A stretch of 36,346 nucleotides of DNA from an uncultured Spirochaetales bacterium (GTDB lineage: Bacteria; Spirochaetota; Spirochaetia; Sphaerochaetales; Sphaerochaetaceae): positions 1 to 36,346 of the forward strand of contig CASEAG010000011.1 of NCBI GenBank assembly GCA_949285785.1, given 5' to 3'. Shown in pieces: positions 26,445 to 32,930 of this stretch (position 1 is the stretch's first letter; every line of letters begins with the position of its first letter). The notes under the pieces were generated by a model. That model did not search any database. It was not told the origin of the DNA and saw only the letters and a program-made list of their open reading frames with translations. Made by a program: the position numbers and the translations under genes.

Positions 26445-26719
26445 GATTTTCCATCTTTGACATATTTTTCCAGAATGGCATTCCGGATGGCTCTCTGCTC
26501 TGCATCCAGGTCAGGTTTGCCTTTTGCGTATCTGCTGAGGATTCCTGCCGCCTTGAGCTGCCTGTCCGACGTCTTTGAAATCGTGATCACTATCTCATCA
26601 GGGCGAGAGGTGTCGAACTCGATTCTGTCTCCTATGTTCAACATCTTCTCCCGCATGATCTGGGCAGGGATTCTTATGCCCTGCGAGTTGCCCCATTTCG
26701 TGATCGTCGTGCTGTACAC
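26441..26719 (-). CDS. AbrB/MazE-type antitoxin
   Basis: 92 aa. The N-terminal swapped-hairpin SpoVT/AbrB domain reads MYSTTITKWGNSQGIRIPAQ, then LNIGDRIEFDTSRPDEIVITI. The C-terminal third (SRYAKGKPDLDAEQRAIRNA) is helical and would wrap the PIN partner. It starts with GTG at 26719, with GGGAG about 9 nt upstream. It probably represses its own operon. Confidence 0.85.
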   Translation of the reverse strand: MYSTTITKWGNSQGIRIPAQIMREKMLNIGDRIEFDTSRPDEIVITISKTSDRQLKAAGILSRYAKGKPDLDAEQRAIRNAILEKYVKDGKS

Positions 26720-27232
26720 CGGTTGTATCTCCCTTTTTGTATGTATTTGCTATCTGAAATGTATATCCGCGGTTGTAAGCTGTAAATCGTTGTAAGGATA
26801 TGCGCCTGATGCCTTTCTGCTTGGAATGGTTGACTTCAGATGGTTCTTTCATGTCTGCATGAATGTTGCCTACCTGGTAGGAAAATGAGTGGAATGTTCT
26901 TCCAGAAGCCGTAACAAATCCAATCTCATCCGTTCTTTCAGCATTAATGGACATGTCAGGAAGGGCAGGAAGACTCCGGGCTTTTGCAAGAGGCAACTAT
27001 TAGATAATTCCTAATAGTTCATACCGATGACAATCATCAGATCGTGTGAAATCGATGAACCTGATGGTTTTGGCTATCTGCTTACGTGAACAGCTGATAT
27101 GATGAGGCTTGGTATGGTTGTGAATGTGAGCTGCCAGACACGGCGGAGAAAATCTGATGGGGATGGCATATCGTATGGATTTGCCGCGTATGCAAATATA
27201 AGACTGCTGTGGAAACAGATGGGGGCATACTT
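26720..27232. other. Intergenic region upstream of the TA pair and ADP-ribosylglycohydrolase
   Basis: No gene seen on either strand. It contains the third GGCAACTAT hairpin (26995-27019) and a TATAAG box (27197-27202) that ends 6 nt before an in-frame GTG at 27209, discussed with the next gene. Confidence 0.55.
26995..27019. repeat. GGCAACTAT-type hairpin, copy 3
   Basis: AACTATTAG (26995-27003) and CTAATAGTT (27011-27019) around a 7-nt loop ATAATTC, preceded by AAGAGGC as in copy 2. The inner pairs differ again from copies 1 and 2 but still match. Confidence 0.7.
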
Positions 27233-28375
27233 GTGAAGGATATAGACAAATACAGGGGCTGTCTCTTAGGTGGTGCCGTAGGGGATGCTTTGGGCTATCC
27301 TGTCGAATTCATGTCCGCTTCTCGGATCAGGGAGAAATACGGAGAGGACGGCATTACCGGATATGAACTTCACGATGGAGTTGCAAGAATCTCTGATGAT
27401 ACGCAGATGACGCTCTTTACAGCTACCGGAATACTCCATGGGGAGACTCGTGGATGCGTGAGGGGGATTGCTGGCCCGCCCTGGGGCTATGTGTGGCTGA
27501 GTTACAAGGACTGGTACAGGACGCAGACGGAGAGATATCCAATCGATGGTATGCATTTCTCATGGCTTGATGACATACCCGAACTATATTCCAGAAGAGC
27601 CCCCGGAAATACGTGCATGTCTGTTCTCGCTGCAGAGAAGGGAGGATCTGTTGAAAACCCGATAAACAACAGCAAGGGCTGTGGTGGCGTGATGAGGGTT
27701 GCACCTGTCGGTTTGCATTTCGGCAGGGAGAGCATATTCAATCGGCCTGCCAGCCCACATGATGTAATGGAAATCGGAGCGGAAGTGGCCGCTTTGACAC
27801 ATGGACATCCGCTCGGATACATTCCCGCCGCGGCCTTGTCCTACCTGATTGCGCTTCTTTCCAATGATGGCATGGAATTGGAAGCGGCCGTCGAAAGGAT
27901 GTGCTATCAGACCGGCTGCGAATACGGTGCTGGCGATGAAAAAGGTTTCTGCAAGGATTTCACACTGCTTATCAACAAGGCCCGCCAGTTGGCAGAAGCT
28001 GATGATGTCAGCGATCTGGAAGCAATAAGTGAGCTTGGGGAAGGCTGGGTTGCCGAGGAGGCTCTTGCCATTTCGGTCTTTTGTGCACTTCGCTACAGCG
28101 ACGATTTCGAGAAGGCGATGATTGCGGCAGTCAATCATGATGGTGACAGCGATTCGACAGGAGCGATAACAGGAAACATTCTTGGAGCATATCTCGGCCT
28201 ATCAGGTATCCCGGACCGCTTTCTGGAGAACCTGGAACTCAGAGATGTCATCATGGAGGTTGCTGATGACCTCTTCGAAGACTGTCCGCTTGATTCCTGG
28301 AATATGGGAGGAGCCACGGAAGAGGAGATAATGTGGGAGAACAAGTACTTCCACAACAACAGGAATCATAAGTAG
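27233..28375 (+). CDS. ADP-ribosylglycohydrolase (DraG/ARH family)
   Basis: 380 aa hydrolase that removes ADP-ribose from modified proteins or nucleic acids, or cleaves related ADP-ribosides. Motifs: YRGCLLGGAVGDALGYPVEF, the metal motif ISDDTQMTLFTATG, NNSKGCGGVMRVAPVGL, THGHPLGYIPAAALSYLI and the second metal motif NHDGDSDSTGAITGN. Both di-metal acid clusters are intact, so activity is expected. GTG at 27233 was chosen because GGGGG lies 7 nt upstream and it fits the family start. A GTG at 27209, 6 nt after TATAAG, would be a leaderless alternative adding 8 residues. No ADP-ribosyltransferase gene is visible next to it. Confidence 0.9.
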   Translation: MKDIDKYRGCLLGGAVGDALGYPVEFMSASRIREKYGEDGITGYELHDGVARISDDTQMTLFTATGILHGETRGCVRGIAGPPWGYVWLSYKDWYRTQTERYPIDGMHFSWLDDIPELYSRRAPGNTCMSVLAAEKGGSVENPINNSKGCGGVMRVAPVGLHFGRESIFNRPASPHDVMEIGAEVAALTHGHPLGYIPAAALSYLIALLSNDGMELEAAVERMCYQTGCEYGAGDEKGFCKDFTLLINKARQLAEADDVSDLEAISELGEGWVAEEALAISVFCALRYSDDFEKAMIAAVNHDGDSDSTGAITGNILGAYLGLSGIPDRFLENLELRDVIMEVADDLFEDCPLDSWNMGGATEEEIMWENKYFHNNRNHK

Positions 28376-28753
28376 TAAGAGGCCTGAGGGTTGTTTTGAA
28401 TATCCTACGAGGTGAGATGGTATGAGAGAAGAGCCAAGAAGGCTATTGGTCGTCATATCTTCAATAACCGCTCTTTTCATCATGTCTGTCAGATAACCTG
28501 CAGCTGGAAAAGAAGTTGGTGAATGACCTGTTTTATGATATCGGGGATGCTAAAATCAACGTGGCCGTTCTGTTCATGGTCAAGAGGATGTGCCAGCTGT
28601 CACTCATTGCTCTTGTATGGAATCGGTTGTGTAGGATGATGCCGTGTTTTTCGATGACTGCCGAGATTCTTCTAGTTCATGTGGGAACTGAGATGCCATT
28701 TCTGGTATATTTCTCTTGGGTGCAGACGTAATCGCCAGAGGGGAGGATGTCGG

Positions 28754-28843
28754 TCACAATGAAGTAGTCAGCCTTTTCACAGTATCTGCCATCAGCCTCC
28801 CGTATCTGCCATGGATGTCACCGATGATCAGAGTCCTTCTCAT
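28754..28843 (-). pseudogene. Metallophosphoesterase N-terminal fragment
   Basis: An ATG at 28843 opens MRRTLIIGDIHGRYGRLMAD and then stops after 29 residues. GDIHG is the first metal-binding motif of calcineurin-like phosphoesterases. Downstream frames stay open briefly (28650-28760) but do not show the later GNHE motif, so only a decayed 5' fragment remains. It begins 5 nt after the stop of the nuclease-like gene. The rest of the 28376-28847 gap shows no other gene. Confidence 0.5.
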
Positions 28844-28847
28844 ATGA

Positions 28848-29813
28848 TTATCGTCCGGAAGCCTGGATCTGAGCTTCATCAGAAGCCTTCAGCTTCTTCA
28901 GCCATTTTACGACGGCTCCGCTCATGATTGCAGGGAGGAGTGTACCTTCATTGTGATGCTCTGCCCTGATCACAGCGACAAGCATAGCTTCAAGACATGG
29001 ATCATCAAGGCCTGTTATATCGGTGGAAAACAGTATGTCGCTGCTGTCGCTTTCTATGCCATATCTGTCGAGTGTCGTCCCGTAGTAATGCAGTTCTGGA
29101 TGCTTGTCGATGAATTTATAGATGTCAGCCTCGAATTTGTGCATCACACCGTTTCTGTAACCCCATCTAAGATCATTCCATGTATCCTTCAAATCATCCA
29201 TCAGCATTTCAAGCTCTGATATATGCTTTGTCAGTAACTCATGCTTTTTCTCATACTTGTCGAACGAGGCGTCTATTTCATCTATGCGGTTCTGTATCAG
29301 GAACTTCGTCATGTTGCGATGTTCCTTATAGCCTCTTGTCTGCCATATCTCCGACAGTTCCTCATCAAAGCTGAAACCGAACATGGAATCGGGTTTTTCC
29401 GGGTTCTTCTTCTGCCTGACGCTGTCCATGAAGCTCTCCATCTCAGTATTCGTGAAGGCAAGCATTATATGATTCCATCCGGTATCTGCCACCTTTGAGT
29501 TTGTGGCCTTATCGCCCTTCGGATGCTTTGCGTATATTCCCATCAGGATATACCAGTCGGCGTTCGACTGCACTTCGAACCTCTTGAACCAGAGATGGTT
29601 GTTGAAGCCGTTGTTGTGGTCGTGATAGGTCCTGGACATCTTCACCTGTATGGTCACGACCTTGTTCTTTCCATCCCCGTAGCGGTAGAGAAGGAGGTCT
29701 ATTCCCTTTTCCTGTGCTGAGGCGGGAATGAAGACGGAGGAACCCTTTATGTTGTCCGTAAGGTAGTCCGCCACCTTGAACTCACCGTACTGCATTGTGA
29801 ATATCGGCTGCAT
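28848..29813 (-). CDS. Uncharacterised protein with a PD-(D/E)XK-like nuclease core
   Basis: 321 aa, family not recognised. The first 60 residues look like a restriction-type nuclease core: Glu11 in GEFKVADYL, Asp39 in EKGIDLLLY and Gln56/Lys58 in VVTIQVK, an E-D-QxK arrangement. A helical, probably coiled-coil stretch spans about 190-235 (ASFDKYEKKHELLTKHISEL then EMLMDDLKDTW). The C-terminal quarter has no known motif. The ATG at 29813 has AAGGAGAA upstream; an open extension to 29885 lacks one. It may be a stand-alone defence nuclease, but this is inference. Confidence 0.6.
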   Translation of the reverse strand: MQPIFTMQYGEFKVADYLTDNIKGSSVFIPASAQEKGIDLLLYRYGDGKNKVVTIQVKMSRTYHDHNNGFNNHLWFKRFEVQSNADWYILMGIYAKHPKGDKATNSKVADTGWNHIMLAFTNTEMESFMDSVRQKKNPEKPDSMFGFSFDEELSEIWQTRGYKEHRNMTKFLIQNRIDEIDASFDKYEKKHELLTKHISELEMLMDDLKDTWNDLRWGYRNGVMHKFEADIYKFIDKHPELHYYGTTLDRYGIESDSSDILFSTDITGLDDPCLEAMLVAVIRAEHHNEGTLLPAIMSGAVVKWLKKLKASDEAQIQASGR

Positions 29814-30198
29814 GTTGTTCTCCTTGTTCTGTATTATGTTGTCATATAGGTGGAATTTCCAGGAGAAATCATAGGAACAGCGCATCTTCTCCCCGATTCC
29901 ACCGACTGGAAGGTATTTGATTCACAATTCTACGGATATGGCCTCGGACTCCATTATGCCTACAGGAGTTTTCGAGAAAGGTCGGTGGGGGAGACTTACA
30001 GACGATTCCAAGCATTTGGTGTGTTCATGAGGCGTTTGGCGCCTCCACCAAATGGCCTTAACGGCAAGGGGTTCTGTTTCAATTCTTTGCATTGCTTGCA
30101 GAACTTTACGTTTATGCCTGCACTTGTACAAGCTTATCGTTAAATCGCTTTTCGCAAAACATCGCAGAGCTTCACGGATCTTAACTGCGATTGCGACA
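29814..30198. other. Intergenic region with a large hairpin
   Basis: No gene is supported. The notable element is a long imperfect hairpin at 30013-30054, listed separately. Short open frames on the minus strand (for example one with FCKQCKEL near 30100) are not enough to call a gene. Confidence 0.5.
30013..30054. repeat. 42-nt two-tier hairpin
   Basis: CATTTGGTG (30013-30021) pairs with CACCAAATG (30046-30054), and inside it AGGCG (30030-30034) pairs with CGCCT (30040-30044). Could be an insertion-element end, a structured RNA or a remnant cruciform. Confidence 0.5.
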
Positions 30199-30455
30199 TC
30201 AGTCTTCGGCGATCTTCTCTAATTCCTTCATTGAAAGATCTGCTATCTCACTCATCTTCTCCTGAAGTTCCTTCTTGTCGGCAAGTCGGAGCTTATAGTC
30301 TGCTAGCATTGCAGGAGATAGATTTCCTTGGCTTCATCCGTCTTGCAGGCTGTCATTATCAGGAGATTGTTCGTCCATGGACTTTCTGCCACCAGTGGTG
30401 ACAGTTTTTCCTTGCCCTTGTATGTCTCATAGAACTGCTTCATCCTCCAGATGTT
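30199..30455 (-). pseudogene. DUF1016/YhcG-type nuclease remnant
   Basis: The minus strand reads NIWRMKQFYETYKGKEKLSP, LVAESPWTNNLLIMTACKTD and EAKEIYL, matching the N-terminal DUF1016 domain. It stops, and after a frame change reads SPAMLADYKLRLADKKELQE and KMSEIADLSMKELEKIAED, like the extreme C terminus. The PD-(D/E)XK centre is missing. It is thus an internally deleted, frameshifted copy. YhcG-like proteins are common in restriction and mobile loci. Confidence 0.68.
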
Positions 30456-30468
30456 TTATCCTGTCGAA

Positions 30469-30657
30469 TCAAAGGAATTGCAGAATAAGGGGAACCTCCA
30501 AATCAATCCTGCTTAATTTGTCATCAAGGATGGATATTGCAGAAGAGATGTCTTCTGCCTGATTGTGAAAGACAAGGGTGATTCGATATTCCGGGTTTTG
30601 TCTATTTGACAGATTGAGGTTTCCACTTTCATCAATATGGATGGGTAGGATAGACAT
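30469..30657 (-). pseudogene. Truncated DUF3800 protein gene
   Basis: A 62-residue frame starts MSILPIHIDESGNLNLSNRQ and continues NPEYRITLVFHNQAED. The IDESGN signature at the N terminus is that of DUF3800, an RNase H-like family of unknown role. The family is several times longer, so the gene is cut after about 55 residues, at the join with the DUF1016 remnant. A structured RNA element lies just upstream. Confidence 0.62.
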
Positions 30658-30671
30658 CGCCCGAGTCCCTT

Positions 30672-30744
30672 TAAAAGAAATTGCCGGAGGCTTCCTCCGG
30701 CTCTTCGGCGGGGACTCGCCCCTGTTCGGCTTGGTATCCGACCT
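30672..30744 (-). ncRNA. Candidate structured RNA upstream of DUF3800 (DUF3800 RNA motif type)
   Basis: On the minus strand a promoter precedes about 73 nt that fold as TCGG/CCGA (30738-30741 with 30726-30729), GGGG/CCCC (30719-30722 with 30710-30713) and a perfect 8-bp GCCGGAGG/CCTCCGGC stem (30683-30701), ending AATTTCTTTT like an intrinsic terminator. GGGACTCG just before the DUF3800 start (30662-30669) can instead pair with CGAGTCCC of stem 2, giving a competing fold. Structured RNA motifs upstream of DUF3800 genes have been described; whether this belongs to one is not tested. Confidence 0.5.
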
Positions 30745-30750
30745 GTTTAT

Positions 30751-30779
30751 AATCTAACCGATCAGTATTGGAATATCAA
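30751..30779 (-). promoter_or_regulatory. Promoter of the DUF3800-associated RNA
   Basis: Minus strand TTGATA (30774-30779), a 17-nt spacer and TAGATT (30751-30756). Start of transcription is expected near 30744. Confidence 0.45.
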
Positions 30780-30837
30780 TTGGAAGATGCTTAATGCAAT
30801 GATGCCGGAACAATATTGAGTGACATGTTATTTCTGT

Positions 30838-30867
30838 TTGACTTAGTCTCTTGATGTCCTTTATCGT
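30838..30867 (+). promoter_or_regulatory. Promoter of a candidate small RNA
   Basis: TTGACT (30838-30843), an 18-nt spacer and TATCGT (30862-30867). Transcription would begin near 30874, at the foot of the first hairpin of the candidate RNA. Confidence 0.42.
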
Positions 30868-30873
30868 TCTTTT

Positions 30874-30952
30874 AGCTGACAAGCTCAGTCAGAGGTTGGT
30901 CGAAAGACCCGGGTCCACCATCAAGAGCGGGTGAGACACCCGCTATATTTGT
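30874..30952 (+). ncRNA. Candidate three-hairpin small RNA of unknown family
   Basis: Three stems in a row: CTGAC/GTCAG (30876-30880 with 30888-30892), GGTC-GAAA-GACC with a GNRA tetraloop (30898-30909), and AGCGGGTG-AGA-CACCCGCT (30926-30944) followed by ATATTT. The last could end the transcript. GACCCGGGTC (30906-30915) offers an alternative pairing. No open reading frame fits the stretch. Confidence 0.42.
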
Positions 30953-30979
30953 GCCCGGAGATGAGATCTACTTGCCTTG

Positions 30980-31094
30980 TAGCAAATGACCAGCAAATGA
31001 AAATAACGTGGCAAACCTGTATTTTACGCATTTATTTGAGGTTTTCACCATGGGAGAGGCCTTTGCTAGCAAATGACCAGCAAATGAGATTTGC
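30980..31094. repeat. AGCAAAT repeat cluster left of the resolvase remnant
   Basis: AGCAAATGACC followed 11 bp later by AGCAAATGA occurs twice (30981 and 30992; 31068 and 31079). The second set is flanked by inverted TTTGCT (31062-31067) and ATTTGC (31089-31094), so 31062-31073 forms the palindrome TTTGCTAGCAAA. Confidence 0.75.
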
Positions 31095-31373
31095 ATGGCG
31101 TCAATTCTACATACTGTTTCAACTGTTCAGTCTATAAATGACCTTCTCTTCATCATTGACAACCTACAGGAGAAAAAAGAGCCATTCATATCCATAAAAG
31201 AAAACATCGATACGACAACACCGCAAGGCAAGCTGTTGCTCAACATCTTTGCTGGGCTTGCTCATTACGAACGTGAATGCACTCGCCATCGCCAAAGCAG
31301 AGGGCAAGTACAAAGGTCGCAAGCCATCAGTAAGCCACAGCCGACTGGGACTTACAAGAGCAACGATATATAG
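31095..31373 (+). pseudogene. Serine recombinase (resolvase/invertase) remnant
   Basis: The frame reads LLFIIDNLQEKKEPFISIKE, NIDTTTPQGKLLLNIFAGLA and HYERE, the central part of the serine resolvase catalytic domain. The N-terminal catalytic Ser region is absent. After HYERE the frame shifts: LAIAKAEGKYKGRKPSVSHS is found one frame over, followed by the helix-turn-helix tail. A few codons are also missing at the shift. Confidence 0.8.
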
Positions 31374-31502
31374 AAGTTGAAAGTGAAATAGCCAAGCTTA
31401 CTTCTGGCGGCTGAAATGTTAGCACATATTTGCTGCGAATTTGCAGCGAAAGTGTGCTTATAAGATTGATAAAGCAATGTATGTTTCTGTATCATCAGTG
31501 AT
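31374..31502. promoter_or_regulatory. Control region of the R-M operon
   Basis: ATTTGCTGCGA and ATTTGCAGCGA form an 11-bp tandem repeat (31428-31449) ending 16 nt before the -35 box TTGATA (31466-31471). An 18-nt spacer leads to TATCAT (31490-31495), which ends 7 nt before the ATG at 31503, so the mRNA is probably leaderless. The HTH domain of the encoded methyltransferase could bind here, which is inference. Confidence 0.55.
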
Positions 31503-32930
31503 ATGGCACTTGAGTTTAGTTCAATCTTCAAATCAAACAGGACAAGTAGAGGTCTTTCTCTCAAAAATGTGTCCGAAAAAACAGGGATAACTGATACCCG
31601 ACTGATGAGAATTGAAAAAGGCGGCAAGTCTGGTAAACCCAATGAAGAGGAGATTAAAATTCTTTCTTCATTCTACAATCTCCCTGGTGATATGGTGTTC
31701 AATGCACTGGGATATGTGCACGACGCGGAAGTAATGAAGAACTATTACGCTCTCACTGATGCTGACAGAAAATCAGTTGATGAGATGATTTCAAATCTTC
31801 TCGTTCGTGAGCAGGAAACAAACGACCATATATTCCGTCTCGGAGAACTGTTCTCGGGCCCTGGCGGACTTGCCTGGGGCGCAATGCATGCTTCTATCCC
31901 TGGAACAGATTACAAGATCGTGCACGCTTGGGCTAATGACTTCGATCCCAGCACTTGTGAAACATATAGAAGAAATATCTGTCCAGAGAAACCAGACTCA
32001 GTAATATGTCAGGATGTCAGAACTCTTGATATCGATTCTCTCGGTCCAATTGATGCTTTTGCATTTGGATTTCCATGCAATGATTTCAGTTTGGTGGGGG
32101 AGCAAAAAGGTCTCGAGGGGCGATATGGAGCTCTTTACACATATGGTGTAAAAGTTCTGAAGAAATACAGACCAAAATGGTTCCTGGCTGAAAATGTCAG
32201 TGGCTTGCAGTCTGCCAACGATGGCAATGCTTTCAGCCTGATTCTTAATGATCTGAAAGACTGTGGATATAAGCTTTACCCGAATCTGTATAGTTTTGAG
32301 AGCTACGGTATCCCTCAGAACAGGCACCGCGTGATTATTGTCGGAATACGAGATGATCTACCATTTGAATTCAAGGTTCCATCTCCTGAAACCTATAAAG
32401 GCGAAGATACTTCCTGCAGGAATGCAATTGAGAATCCGCCGATTGACGAGGATGCTTTCAACAACGAAAAGACAAAGCAGAGCGCAACAGTTGTGGAAAG
32501 GCTTATGTATATCCAGCCGGGTCAGAATGCTTTCAATGCAGATATTCCTGAGCACCTGAGGCTGAATGTTAAGGGTGCAAAAATCAGCCAGATTTATAAG
32601 AGACTGGATCCTGAGAAACCGGCATATACGATTACTGGTTCTGGTGGTGGTGGAACACATGTTTACCACTGGTGTGAACCCAGGGCCCTTACTAATCGTG
32701 AAAGAGCAAGGTTACAGACTTTCCCTGATGAGTTTGAATTCAAAGGATCCAAAGAAGAAGTCCGCAAACAAATCGGTATGGCGGTTCCTTGTAAAGGAGC
32801 TCAGATTATCTTTGAAGCAATTTTGAAGACTTTTGCCTCAATTCCATATGAGTCTGTCGAATGCAACATTGATATGGAAAAACTGAGCACCATGTCCGCA
32901 AAGAAGAAAAAGGGGAAGGCAACAAAATAA
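31503..32930 (+). CDS. HTH-fused C5-cytosine DNA methyltransferase
   Basis: 475 aa. Residues 1-70 form an XRE-like helix-turn-helix (SRGLSLKNVSEKTGITDTRL then MRIEKGG). The methyltransferase follows with motif I LGELFSGPGGLAWG (113-126), motif IV GFPCNDFSLVGEQKGLEGRY (catalytic Cys192; PCN instead of the common PCQ), motif VI ENVSGL (230-235), motif VIII QNRHRVIIVGIR (272-283) and late motifs ALTNRERARLQTFPDEF and QIGMAVP. The target-recognition region is about 285-400. The fused HTH suggests autoregulation. The start has no Shine-Dalgarno. The stop overlaps the endonuclease start (TAATG). Confidence 0.93.
   Translation: MALEFSSIFKSNRTSRGLSLKNVSEKTGITDTRLMRIEKGGKSGKPNEEEIKILSSFYNLPGDMVFNALGYVHDAEVMKNYYALTDADRKSVDEMISNLLVREQETNDHIFRLGELFSGPGGLAWGAMHASIPGTDYKIVHAWANDFDPSTCETYRRNICPEKPDSVICQDVRTLDIDSLGPIDAFAFGFPCNDFSLVGEQKGLEGRYGALYTYGVKVLKKYRPKWFLAENVSGLQSANDGNAFSLILNDLKDCGYKLYPNLYSFESYGIPQNRHRVIIVGIRDDLPFEFKVPSPETYKGEDTSCRNAIENPPIDEDAFNNEKTKQSATVVERLMYIQPGQNAFNADIPEHLRLNVKGAKISQIYKRLDPEKPAYTITGSGGGGTHVYHWCEPRALTNRERARLQTFPDEFEFKGSKEEVRKQIGMAVPCKGAQIIFEAILKTFASIPYESVECNIDMEKLSTMSAKKKKGKATK

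Noticed and set aside
26598-26996. 132-codon minus-strand open frame upstream of the antitoxin
   Set aside because: It overlaps the antitoxin gene out of frame and shows no domain.
28516-28731. 71-codon plus-strand open frame downstream of the ADP-ribosylglycohydrolase
   Set aside because: No motif, no ribosome site, and it overlaps the decayed phosphoesterase region.
29922-30131. Small zinc-finger-like gene (FCKQCKEL on the minus strand)
   Set aside because: Only one CxxC pair, stops on both sides and no start with a ribosome site.
30898-30909. GGTC-GAAA-GACC as part of a hammerhead or other self-cleaving ribozyme
   Set aside because: The conserved CUGANGA core of hammerheads is not present nearby; the match is only a GNRA tetraloop stem.
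30960-31100. CRISPR array
   Set aside because: The AGCAAAT repeats are short, differ in orientation and have no regular spacer length; no cas gene is present.
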